Under the pieces are notes generated by a model that made no database searches, had not been told where the DNA came from, and saw only the letters and a program-made list of their open reading frames with translations. From assembly GCA_013816585.1 (NCBI GenBank), contig JACDEE010000003.1, positions 103,824 through 167,823 of the forward strand: a DNA stretch of 64,000 bases, given 5' to 3'. This DNA is from Sphingosinicella sp. (GTDB taxonomy: Bacteria > Pseudomonadota > Alphaproteobacteria > Sphingomonadales > Sphingomonadaceae). Below, one piece after another: positions 28,278 through 35,942 of this stretch. Within the stretch, counting starts at the first letter, position 1, and every line of letters begins with the position of its first letter. A program made the translations under genes and the position numbers.

Positions 28278-28442
28278 GGAAGTCAGCCAAGGTCGACCTA
28301 AAAAATTTGCGGTGACGATCCCTTTATTTCCCTCGAGTTCCATCTGTTGCCGACACGTTCCGATCCTGAGGAATGCAGCTAAATCAAATTGAAATCGTTG
28401 GGGTGCGCGAAAGGCCTTCGGGCCAGCTATGAAGAGGCGTGC

Positions 28443-29954
28443 ATGACATCCGACGGAACCAACAAAGACGATCCGAGGACGATATCGATAGGCATACCCG
28501 ACCTGGATAATATCCTGGGAGGCGGCCTTACAGCTAAGCGTTCCTATCTGCTGGAAGGCACTCCCGGAAGCGGCAAAACCACCATTGCGCTGCAGTTTCT
28601 GCTGGAGGGCGCTCTCCGCGGCGAGCGCGGCCTGTACATTACTTTGTCCGAAACTGCCGCCGAGCTTCGAGAAGTGGCGCTGAGCCACAATTGGGACCTG
28701 TCCGAGATCGAATTGTTCGAACTGGTCAGCGGGGATGGTCTCGACCCCGAAGCCGAGCAATCAATCCTGGAACCCTCCGAGGTTGAACTGGGTGAGACGA
28801 TCCAGGGCGTTATGGAATGCGTGGATCGTCTGAGGCCGTCGCGCGTGGTATTCGACAGCCTTTCAGAAATGCGGTTGCTGGCGCAGAATTCGCTCCGCTA
28901 TCGCCGCCAGATACTGGCGCTGAAGCAATATTTTTCGACACGGCGCTGCACGGTGCTGATGCTCGACGACCGAAGCTCTGACCCCGGCGACCTTCAACTC
29001 CACAGCATCGCCCACGGCGTGATAACGCTGGAGCAGGCAGCGCAGGAATATGGTTCCGAACGCCGCCGTCTGCGAGTGGTAAAAATGAGAGGCGTCAAAT
29101 ATCGCGGCGGCTACCATGACTTCGTTATCGAAACCGGAGGAGTCGCGGTCTTTCCACGATTGATCGCGGCGGAGCATCATACCCAATTCACCGAGGAACT
29201 GGCGTCGACCGGCCTGGATCGGCTCGACCAGATGCTTGGCGGCGGCCTTGCGGCAGGAACCAACGCATTATTCAACGGGCCTTCGGGCGTGGGTAAAACC
29301 AGCACGGCACTCAAGTGCGCGCTGAGCGCGATCGATCGAGGGGAGAAGGCTTCGTACTTCCTGTTCGACGAGGGGAAGGCGACTTTGCTTTCCCGCGCGA
29401 GGTCAATGGGCATGGACCTTGGGCCGCATATCGAGTCCGGAATGCTCAATGTCATGCAAATCGATCCGGCCGAACTGTCTCCAGGCGAGTTCGCCAGTTG
29501 GGTCCGGTGCGCGGTAGAGGATCAGGGCGTCAAGTTCATCGTCATCGACAGCCTGAACGCTTTCCTCCAGGCCATGCCGGGCGAAAAATACCTGGTCCTG
29601 CAGATGCATGAGATGCTGAGCTATCTCAATCAGCAGGGGGTTATTACGGTTTTGATCCTGGGCCAGCATGGCATCGTTGGTGAGGTGCGGTCGGACGTTG
29701 ACCTCAGCTATTTGTCCGACACGATCGTCTTGTTTCGCTATTTCGAGGCGCGCGGCGAGATGCTGAAGGCCCTGTCCGTGGCCAAAAGCCGCACTACGCC
29801 CCATGAAGCCAGCATTCGCGAATACAGACTGGACGCGAGCGGCATTCGCATCGGCGATCCGCTGAGGGATTTCGAAGGAGTATTGGCGGGCCTGCCGGCC
29901 TATCACGGAACTACGCCCCTAATGGCTGCCGAACCTGCGGCGGCAAAGGCCTAG
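28443..29954 (+). CDS. KaiC-like double RecA ATPase
   Basis: Predicted 503 residues, two RecA/KaiC domains in tandem. First Walker A at about 38-47 (EGTPGSGKTT), second at about 278-287 (NGPSGVGKTS). Domain starts are alike: GIPDLDNILGGGL and GLDRLDQMLGGGL. Each has a KaiC-style catalytic acidic site, but the paired Glu of clock KaiC read SE in the first domain and DE in the second. Typical C-domain ending KSRTTPHEASIREYRL. ATG at 28443 is chosen for the AAGAGG upstream. No kaiA or kaiB is near. The kinase gene begins 3 bases after its stop, so this is a two-gene signalling unit; non-cyanobacterial KaiC proteins next to histidine kinases are known. Confidence 0.92.
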   Translation: MTSDGTNKDDPRTISIGIPDLDNILGGGLTAKRSYLLEGTPGSGKTTIALQFLLEGALRGERGLYITLSETAAELREVALSHNWDLSEIELFELVSGDGLDPEAEQSILEPSEVELGETIQGVMECVDRLRPSRVVFDSLSEMRLLAQNSLRYRRQILALKQYFSTRRCTVLMLDDRSSDPGDLQLHSIAHGVITLEQAAQEYGSERRRLRVVKMRGVKYRGGYHDFVIETGGVAVFPRLIAAEHHTQFTEELASTGLDRLDQMLGGGLAAGTNALFNGPSGVGKTSTALKCALSAIDRGEKASYFLFDEGKATLLSRARSMGMDLGPHIESGMLNVMQIDPAELSPGEFASWVRCAVEDQGVKFIVIDSLNAFLQAMPGEKYLVLQMHEMLSYLNQQGVITVLILGQHGIVGEVRSDVDLSYLSDTIVLFRYFEARGEMLKALSVAKSRTTPHEASIREYRLDASGIRIGDPLRDFEGVLAGLPAYHGTTPLMAAEPAAAKA

Positions 29955-29957
29955 CGG

Positions 29958-31643
29958 GTGGAAGAAAGGATATTATTGCTCGCGCTTCGTGGGCGGGATT
30001 CGGATGTCATCGGGCAGCTTCTGGAAAAACAGGGGCATGTCAGCGTCAAATGCACCGACGTTGCCCATCTCGCGGGCGAGCTGACACAGGGCGCGGCCAC
30101 TGGCATCGTCACCGAGGAATCGTTGATCGGGACCAACCAGAAGCCGCTTTGGGACTGGCTTGGCGATCAGGAGCCCTGGTCCGATTTTCCTTTCATCCTG
30201 CTCGCGACCAAGCGTGCGGGTCAGCGGCCCCAGGAAGCCATTCAGACCTTGGCCCGGCTGGGCAATGTGGTGGTGCTAGAGCGCCCGATCCATAGCGAGA
30301 CTCTCTCTAGCGCCGTCACTTCCGCGCTTCGCGTTCGACGCCGGCAATATGAGGCCCGCGGAAGGCTGGTCGCCCTCCAGACCGCGGAAGAAAGGCTGAC
30401 CCAGCTCAATTCCACGCTGGAAGCACGGATCACCGAGCGGACGGAAGAATTGTCCCGCGCGAACAATCAGCTGATGCAGGAGGTCGCCGAGCGCGAGCGC
30501 GCGCAGGCGGCCCTCGTTCAATCCCAGAAAATGGAAGCCGTCGGGCAACTGACCGGCGGGATCGCGCATGATTTCAACAATCTGCTGACAGTGATTACGG
30601 GAAATCTCGAACTGATCGGCCGGATGGGCGAGGAACCCAGGGTCGCCCGCTACGCAAATTTCGCGCGGCAGGCCGCCGAGCGCGCAGCCAAGCTCACCCA
30701 TCAATTGCTCGCCTTCTCGCGCACCCAGCAGTTGACGCTGGTCCCGCTCGACCTGAATGCACTTGTTGAAGGAATGACCGATCTGCTCGAGCGTACCATC
30801 GGTCCCCGCATTCAAAAGAAGCTCTTGCTAGATCCTGAAATGCCTTGGGTATCCGCCGATGCCAACCAGCTGGAACTTGCAATTCTCAATCTTGCGATCA
30901 ACGCGCGCGATGCGATGCCCGACGGCGGTGAGCTGACCATCGAGACTATGATCGCTTCGCCGGAAGGCGACGCGCTTGCCGATGGCCGCTACGGAGTGGT
31001 GAAGGTGAAGGACACAGGCTCCGGAATCCCCGCCCAGTTGATGTCCAAGGTGTTCGATCCCTTCTTCACCACCAAGCCGCTTGGCAAAGGCACCGGCCTT
31101 GGCCTCAGCCAGGTGTTTGGGATCACACGTCAGTCCGGCGGGACAGCCCAGATAGAAAGCGTTGAAGACGCCGGTACCATTGTCAGCCTGTGGCTGCCGG
31201 TTTGCCAAGCGCCGGCGAAAGGCGAGAAAGAGCAGGCTCCACAATGGCGGGCCGCCAACAGCGCCCAAGGTCAGATTCTCGTCGTGGACGATGACGATGG
31301 AGTAAGGCGCTTCATGGTCGAATGCCTGGAACTATTGGGTTATTCGGTATTGGAGGCGACCAACGGTCCGTCCGGTCTCGAGCTGCTGGCAGCGAACATC
31401 CCCGATCTGATGATCGTGGATTTCGCGATGGCGGAAATGACAGGGCTTGAGGTTGCCGAGGCCGCCCATCGCATCATGCCGGACCTGCCAATCATCCTAG
31501 CTACCGGCTACGCCGAGACCGATGCGCTTGGCGATACGGAGATCGTCCACAAAGTGTTGCGCAAGCCCTTCCAGGTCGACGATCTGGCTTTGGCGGTGCG
31601 GGCCATATTAGAGCCGGCGCTGGAAATGGCCGACTCTGATTAA
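29958..31643 (+). CDS. Hybrid sensor histidine kinase with C-terminal receiver
   Basis: Predicted 561 residues, GTG start 3 bases after the KaiC-like gene. About 1-125 resembles a receiver fold lacking a clear phospho-Asp pattern (a pseudo-receiver). A coiled coil follows at about 130-185 (AEERLTQLNSTLEARITERTEEL region). HisKA has GGIAHDFNNLL, phospho-His at about 204. The HATPase domain has NLAINARDAMPDGG (N box), DTGSGIP and GKGTGLGLSQV (G boxes). A C-terminal receiver (about 435-555) has ILVVDDDDGVR and phospho-Asp at about 488 (MIVDFAMAEM), with Lys in RKPFQ. No membrane segment, so it is a cytoplasmic sensor, perhaps reading the state of the KaiC-like partner. Its stop shares TTAA with the convergent dnaB stop. 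Confidence 0.93.
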   Translation: MEERILLLALRGRDSDVIGQLLEKQGHVSVKCTDVAHLAGELTQGAATGIVTEESLIGTNQKPLWDWLGDQEPWSDFPFILLATKRAGQRPQEAIQTLARLGNVVVLERPIHSETLSSAVTSALRVRRRQYEARGRLVALQTAEERLTQLNSTLEARITERTEELSRANNQLMQEVAERERAQAALVQSQKMEAVGQLTGGIAHDFNNLLTVITGNLELIGRMGEEPRVARYANFARQAAERAAKLTHQLLAFSRTQQLTLVPLDLNALVEGMTDLLERTIGPRIQKKLLLDPEMPWVSADANQLELAILNLAINARDAMPDGGELTIETMIASPEGDALADGRYGVVKVKDTGSGIPAQLMSKVFDPFFTTKPLGKGTGLGLSQVFGITRQSGGTAQIESVEDAGTIVSLWLPVCQAPAKGEKEQAPQWRAANSAQGQILVVDDDDGVRRFMVECLELLGYSVLEATNGPSGLELLAANIPDLMIVDFAMAEMTGLEVAEAAHRIMPDLPIILATGYAETDALGDTEIVHKVLRKPFQVDDLALAVRAILEPALEMADSD

Positions 31644-33154
31644 CCCCGCGCTTCGGGAAGGTAGCTGTCCTCAACATAGTCCGAAAAGCGGGTGATGTTG
31701 CTTTCAAACCGCAATTTCACCTTGCCCGTGGCGCCGTGGCGTTGTTTGGCGATGATAAGTTCCGACAGGCCCGCCGCTCGCTGCATCTCGCGACCCCATT
31801 CATCATAGTCATCGTGAACCTTTGCACTATCCTCTGCCAGAGGCCTCTTTGGTTCGCGAGAAGCAATGTAATATTCCTCGCGATAGACGAACAACACGAT
31901 GTCGGCGTCCTGCTCGATCGATCCCGATTCACGAAGATCCGATAATTGCGGGCGCTTGTCCTCGCGCTGTTCGACCGCGCGGCTGAGCTGGGATAAAGCG
32001 AGCACGGGAAGGTTCAGTTCCTTGGCCAGGGTCTTAAGGCCCCGGCTGATTTCGGAAATTTCCTGGACCCGGTTGTCGCTGCTCGACTTGCCGCTGCCCT
32101 GCAGCAATTGGAGATAGTCGACGACGATGAAGCCGATCCCCTTCTGCCGCTTGAGCCGGCGGGCGCGGGTCCTGAGCGCCGCGATGGTCAGCGCGGGAGT
32201 ATCGTCGATATAGAGCGGCAGGCTCTCCAGTTCCGCGGCAGCTCGGGCGAGATTGCGGAAATCTTGCTGGCTGATCTTTCCCATACGCAGGTTTTCCGAA
32301 CTGATCCCCGATTGTTCGGCGAGGATACGGGTCGCCAACTGATCGGCGGACATTTCCAGGCTGAAGAAGGCGACGCCGGCCCCGGCCGATTTCTCCGCCG
32401 CGATCCCGTCTTCCATGTCGCGGACGTAGCGCTGGGCAGTATTGAAGGCGATGTTGGTGGCGAGCGCGGTCTTTCCCATGCCGGGGCGTCCGGCAAGGAT
32501 CAGCAAATCGGAATGGTGGAGACCGCCGGTCTTGGCATTGACGCTGTCGAGCCCGGTGGTGATTCCCGAAAGACCGCCGCCGGTGTTGAGCGCCTTTTCG
32601 GCCATAGCCACGGCCATTCGAGTAGCCTGGGCGAAAGTCTTGACGCTGCCTTCGCCCCCGCCTTCCTCGGCGACGCGGTAAAGCGCGCTTTCAGCCGCTT
32701 CGATCTGACCCCTGGGATCGACCTGATCGCTGGTGTCGAGGGCATTTTCCACCATTTCGCGTCCAACGCCGATCAGCGAGCGAAGGAGCGCCAGCTCATA
32801 GACCTGGTCGGCAAAGTCGCGCGCGCCGATCACCGCGGCGCCGCTTCCAGTCAGCTGCGCCAGATAGGAAGGGCCGCCAAGCTCCCTCATTTCCTCGTCG
32901 GCTTCGAACATCGGACGAAGCGTGACGGGACTTGCGATCATGTTGCGATCGACCAATTTCAGGATCGATTCGTAGACGCGGCCGTGAAGCGGCTCGAAAA
33001 AATGGTCGGGGCGGAGCTTTAGCTGGATATCTTCAGCCAGCCGATTATCGATCATCAGCGCGCCCAGCAGGGCCGCCTCCGCCTCGACATTCTGGGGCAA
33101 AGCAGGCCCGCCGGTGGGCGCGGGCGGTTCGATAAGGGTAAGCGGACTGGCCAT
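31640..33154 (-). CDS. dnaB: Replicative DNA helicase DnaB
   Basis: Predicted 504 residues. N-terminal helical domain (NVEAEAALLGALMIDNRL), then a RecA-like motor with Walker A GRPGMGKTALATNIA, FFSLEMSADQLATRILAEQS, Walker B region GFIVVDYLQLLQG, LALSQLSRAVEQREDKRPQLSDLRESGSIEQDAD (core SQLSRAVEQR) and the C-terminal arginine-finger region. DnaB unwinds DNA at the replication fork. It diverges from UPF0262 across 94 bases that contain a perfect DnaA box. Its stop codon overlaps the stop of the kinase gene by four bases. Confidence 0.97.
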   Translation of the reverse strand: MASPLTLIEPPAPTGGPALPQNVEAEAALLGALMIDNRLAEDIQLKLRPDHFFEPLHGRVYESILKLVDRNMIASPVTLRPMFEADEEMRELGGPSYLAQLTGSGAAVIGARDFADQVYELALLRSLIGVGREMVENALDTSDQVDPRGQIEAAESALYRVAEEGGGEGSVKTFAQATRMAVAMAEKALNTGGGLSGITTGLDSVNAKTGGLHHSDLLILAGRPGMGKTALATNIAFNTAQRYVRDMEDGIAAEKSAGAGVAFFSLEMSADQLATRILAEQSGISSENLRMGKISQQDFRNLARAAAELESLPLYIDDTPALTIAALRTRARRLKRQKGIGFIVVDYLQLLQGSGKSSSDNRVQEISEISRGLKTLAKELNLPVLALSQLSRAVEQREDKRPQLSDLRESGSIEQDADIVLFVYREEYYIASREPKRPLAEDSAKVHDDYDEWGREMQRAAGLSELIIAKQRHGATGKVKLRFESNITRFSDYVEDSYLPEARG

Positions 33155-33212
33155 AGCGCCTTGTCGTCTTTTCGCTCCTCCTCCTCAAGACACATTAAGT
33201 CTGTGGAAGGCC

Positions 33213-33221
33213 TGTGGATAA
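33213..33221 (-). promoter_or_regulatory. Perfect DnaA box in the dnaB upstream region
   Basis: TGTGGATAA reads TTATCCACA on the other strand, the consensus DnaA box. A weaker relative (CTGTGGAAG) lies 11 bases to the left in the same orientation. The site is 59 bases upstream of dnaB and 28 bases before UPF0262. Regulation of dnaB by DnaA is inference. Confidence 0.45.
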
Positions 33222-33248
33222 GCCGCGCCGCACTCGCTACAACCGGCC

Positions 33249-33713
33249 ATGGCCGATCCGCGCATCATCGAGGTCCAGCTCGACGAGAGCACGATCATTC
33301 GGCGGAATGAGGATATCGAGCGCGAACGGCAGGTAGCGATTTTTGACCTGCTGGAACGCAATCATTTCGCACCGGTCAGTCAAAACGGCCCGTTCCGTAT
33401 CCTGCTTCGAGTCGAAGATAGCCGGCTCGCGATCGAGCTGATGAATGAGAAAGGCGGGGCGCTGGAGACGGTCCGGCTGGGCCTCGACCGGTTCCGCAAG
33501 CCGATCCGCGATTATTTCGCGATCTGCGATTCCTATTTCAAGGCGGTGCGATCCAATGCGCCCCATGGAATAGAAACCGTCGATATGGCCCGGCGCGGGC
33601 TTCACAACGAAGCCGCCGAGCTGCTTCAAGAATGCCTGAAGAACAAGATCGAGCTGGATTTCGATACCGCGCGAAGATTGTTCACCTTGATCTGCGTGCT
33701 GCACATAAGGTGA
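33249..33713 (+). CDS. UPF0262 family protein
   Basis: Predicted 154 residues. Seen: IIEVQLDESTIIRR near the start, VAIFDLLERNHFAP, RDYFAICDSYFKAVR and the C-terminal LFTLICVLHIR. This is an alphaproteobacterial family of unknown function, and its length here is complete. No enzymatic motif or membrane segment. It starts a rightward run with a lipoprotein gene, cdd and dcd. Confidence 0.9.
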   Translation: MADPRIIEVQLDESTIIRRNEDIERERQVAIFDLLERNHFAPVSQNGPFRILLRVEDSRLAIELMNEKGGALETVRLGLDRFRKPIRDYFAICDSYFKAVRSNAPHGIETVDMARRGLHNEAAELLQECLKNKIELDFDTARRLFTLICVLHIR

Positions 33714-33769
33714 AGCCACGGAGACGGGGCTTGCCCTCGCCCGTCATTTCGCGCGAAAGATCGGGTGAG

Positions 33770-34174
33770 ATGAAATCGCTTCCCATCCTAACCCTCCTGA
33801 CGCTCGCGGGCTGCTCCCTGGGCGGTTCGGAGCCCTATAATCCCGTCTGGGATTTCCAATATGGGGCGATCAGCCATGATCCGTTCTGGCTGGTGTCGAT
33901 TGGCGACGACCGCATCATACTGACCCTTGGCGACCAAGGGGGACGCGCCGATGGCGAGCTGAAGAGCTTCGAATATCCGCGTGTTCTCCCCCGCACCGTC
34001 AATGGGGTTAAAAGGTGGGAATCCGGCGAGGGAACACAGGCCATCAGCGTGGAAGCGCGGCCGGGACCCTGCACCACTGGTGGGCGCACCTATGCGGACA
34101 AGACCAAGGTTTTCCTGAGCGGCCGGGTGATGGAAGGCTGCGGCGGCCGCGAAACGCCGGGAGGTCGCGGCTGA
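33770..34174 (+). CDS. Small lipoprotein, unknown function
   Basis: Predicted 134 residues. N-terminal signal with lipobox LTLAGC; the Cys at about residue 15 would be lipidated. The body is short and mostly beta-rich in appearance, with several Gly and two later Cys (PGPCTTGG, EGCGG) that could pair. ATG at 33770 is chosen because the signal begins there, with GGTGAG just before. Its stop shares one base with the cdd start (TGATG), so the two are co-translated. No family recognised. Confidence 0.82.
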   Translation: MKSLPILTLLTLAGCSLGGSEPYNPVWDFQYGAISHDPFWLVSIGDDRIILTLGDQGGRADGELKSFEYPRVLPRTVNGVKRWESGEGTQAISVEARPGPCTTGGRTYADKTKVFLSGRVMEGCGGRETPGGRG

Positions 34175-34623
34175 TGCAGATCGACGATGCGCGCGCCGGT
34201 GAAATCGGCGCCGAGCTCGCTGCGCTCGCTCGCAATAGCTACGCCCCTTATTCCCGATTCCACGTCGCCGCGCTGGCGCTGACCGAGGATGGCCAGGCGT
34301 TTCCCGGGGTGAATATGGAGAATGCGAGCTATGGGCTCAGCCTCTGCGCCGAGACCAATGCGCTGGCGGCAGCCACGACCGGTGGGGGGCTGGGCCGCAT
34401 TGCGGCGATCGCGATAATCGGCGGTCGGATGGAAGATGGGGAATTGGTGGGCGACGCGCCGGTGCTTCCGTGCGGCCGCTGCCGGCAGCTGATCAATGAA
34501 AGCGCCTCGCTCCAGGGACGCGACATTCAGATATTGGCGTATAGCGGCAGCCGCCGGCATGTCGAACGCACCAGCATAAACGAATTACTGCCACACGCAT
34601 TTGGACCAGGCGACCTTGAATGA
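34174..34623 (+). CDS. cdd: Cytidine deaminase
   Basis: Predicted 149 residues. Zinc-site motifs: CAETNAL (Cys and catalytic Glu) and PCGRCRQ (two Cys). The substrate-binding stretch NMENASYGLSLCAE is visible near 48-61, and the N-terminal SYAPYSRFHVAAL is typical. It deaminates cytidine or deoxycytidine to the uracil form for salvage. dcd lies two genes on; before insertion of the intervening peptidase gene these may have been adjacent pyrimidine genes (inference). Confidence 0.95.
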   Translation: MQIDDARAGEIGAELAALARNSYAPYSRFHVAALALTEDGQAFPGVNMENASYGLSLCAETNALAAATTGGGLGRIAAIAIIGGRMEDGELVGDAPVLPCGRCRQLINESASLQGRDIQILAYSGSRRHVERTSINELLPHAFGPGDLE

Positions 34624-34645
34624 TTATCGGACAAACCGGGCGCCT

Positions 34646-35398
34646 ATGATCCCAATCGATAAACTCGAGTGCGTGGTGAGATTTGATGCAGGACAGGGGA
34701 CGGGATCTGCTTTCACCCTGGAGGTTGATAATAAACAGTATCTGATCACTGCGCGGCACCTCGTTGGAGAGACAAAGAACCCGACAGAAATAAGACTTTG
34801 GCTATTTGATCGCTGGCATGAGATTGAGGTCAAGTTAGTTGGCACTGGAACTGATCAATTCCCCCCCGAGAGCGATTTCGCGGTATTCGCTTGCCAGGAG
34901 AGGATTACTACTTTTTCTCAAACTGCCACTCGGGGAAGCTTCTACTTATCTCAAGACGTATACTTCCTAGGCTACCCCTATAACAACATGACTGATGGGC
35001 TCTGGAGCCCCAATCTCGCTTTTCCTTTAGTGAAGAAGGCGATCGTTTCGGGCGTGATGAAGACGTCAATCAAGCCAGGACTCTTGGTCTTGGACGGCCA
35101 CAACAATCCGGGATTCTCGGGGGGGCCGGTGCTCGCCCAGTCGCCTGAAGATCAGCAAATTAGAGTGATAGGGATTGTTAGCGGATATAAAACGGATCTC
35201 ATGCCTATCGACGGCAAGGATGAGCTGTGGGTAGAGGTCAACGCTGGCATCATCTATGCAACGCCGATGGCGCAGATATTAGATGCCATTGAAATTAATC
35301 CAATAGGGCACCCCATCGAAGCGGGATGGATTGGCCCGCTTCAAGGTTTGCTCGGGGAGCCTAGAATTGAGCATAATGTCGGACAAGTGGATCCGTGA
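34646..35398 (+). CDS. Trypsin-like serine peptidase of atypical base composition
   Basis: Predicted 250 residues. The chymotrypsin-fold triad is visible: His in YLITARHLV (about 40), Asp in ESDFAVF (about 75), and Ser in [11 protein letters not shown] (about 150). No signal peptide or membrane segment, so it is probably cytoplasmic. ATG at 34646, 22 bases after cdd; a TTG at 34601 would overlap cdd. The end overlaps dcd by 23 bases. Two 60-base stretches counted inside (34681 and 34861 onwards) have 28 and 32 G/C, against 37 and 34 in stretches of cdd and dcd, and codons such as ata, tta and aga are frequent. This points to recent transfer. The target protein is unknown. Confidence 0.85.
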   Translation: MIPIDKLECVVRFDAGQGTGSAFTLEVDNKQYLITARHLVGETKNPTEIRLWLFDRWHEIEVKLVGTGTDQFPPESDFAVFACQERITTFSQTATRGSFYLSQDVYFLGYPYNNMTDGLWSPNLAFPLVKKAIVSGVMKTSIKPGLLVLDGHNNPGFSGGPVLAQSPEDQQIRVIGIVSGYKTDLMPIDGKDELWVEVNAGIIYATPMAQILDAIEINPIGHPIEAGWIGPLQGLLGEPRIEHNVGQVDP

Positions 35399-35921
35399 GC
35401 AGGCGCTGGCGACGGGTATGATCGAGCCGTTCGTCGACAGTCAGCGGCGCGAAGGGACGATCAGCTATGGCCTGTCCAGTTACGGCTATGACGCGCGCGT
35501 CGCCGACGAATTCAAGATCTTCACCAATGTCGACAGCGCCATCGTGGACCCCAAGAATTTCGACGCCAACAGCTTCGTCGACCGCAAGACCGATTGCTGC
35601 GTGATCCCACCTAACAGCTTCGCCTTGGCGCGGACGGTCGAATATTTCCGGGTGCCGCGCGACGTCCTCGTTATCTGCCTCGGCAAATCGACCTATGCCC
35701 GCTGTGGGATCATCGTCAACGTGACCCCGCTGGAACCCGGCTGGGAAGGCCATGTGACGCTTGAATTTTCCAATACGACGCCGCTTCCCGCCAAAGTCTA
35801 TGCCAATGAAGGCGCCTGCCAGTTTCTGTTCCTGCAGGGCAACGAGCCCTGCGAGACGAGCTATGCCGACCGCGCCGGCAAATATATGGGTCAGCGCGGA
35901 GTGACCCTGCCCAAACTCTGA
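35376..35921 (+). CDS. dcd: dCTP deaminase
   Basis: Predicted 181 residues, typical length. Seen: [69 protein letters not shown] (catalytic region core STYARCGI and [11 protein letters not shown] with the catalytic Glu) and C-terminal [15 protein letters not shown]. It makes dUTP from dCTP for thymidylate synthesis. ATG at 35376 fits the family start. It overlaps the peptidase gene by 23 bases. Confidence 0.96.
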   Translation: MSDKWIREQALATGMIEPFVDSQRREGTISYGLSSYGYDARVADEFKIFTNVDSAIVDPKNFDANSFVDRKTDCCVIPPNSFALARTVEYFRVPRDVLVICLGKSTYARCGIIVNVTPLEPGWEGHVTLEFSNTTPLPAKVYANEGACQFLFLQGNEPCETSYADRAGKYMGQRGVTLPKL

Positions 35922-35926
35922 ACTCC

Positions 35927-35942
35927 CGGCCTGAGGCGGCCG
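35927..35942. terminator. Short hairpin between dcd and rnr
   Basis: CGGCC and GGCCG surround a six-base loop in the 21-base gap between the convergent dcd and rnr stops. The stem is short and has no T-run, so terminator activity is only possible. Confidence 0.3.

Noticed and set aside
28278..28442. General-stress (EcfG-type GGAAC...CGTT) promoter before the KaiC-like gene
   Set aside because: A GGAAT and a CGTT are present, but the spacing is about 21 bases, outside the accepted 16-17.
32108..33022. 304-codon plus-strand frame opposite dnaB
   Set aside because: Antisense to dnaB, whose motifs are unmistakable; no independent support.
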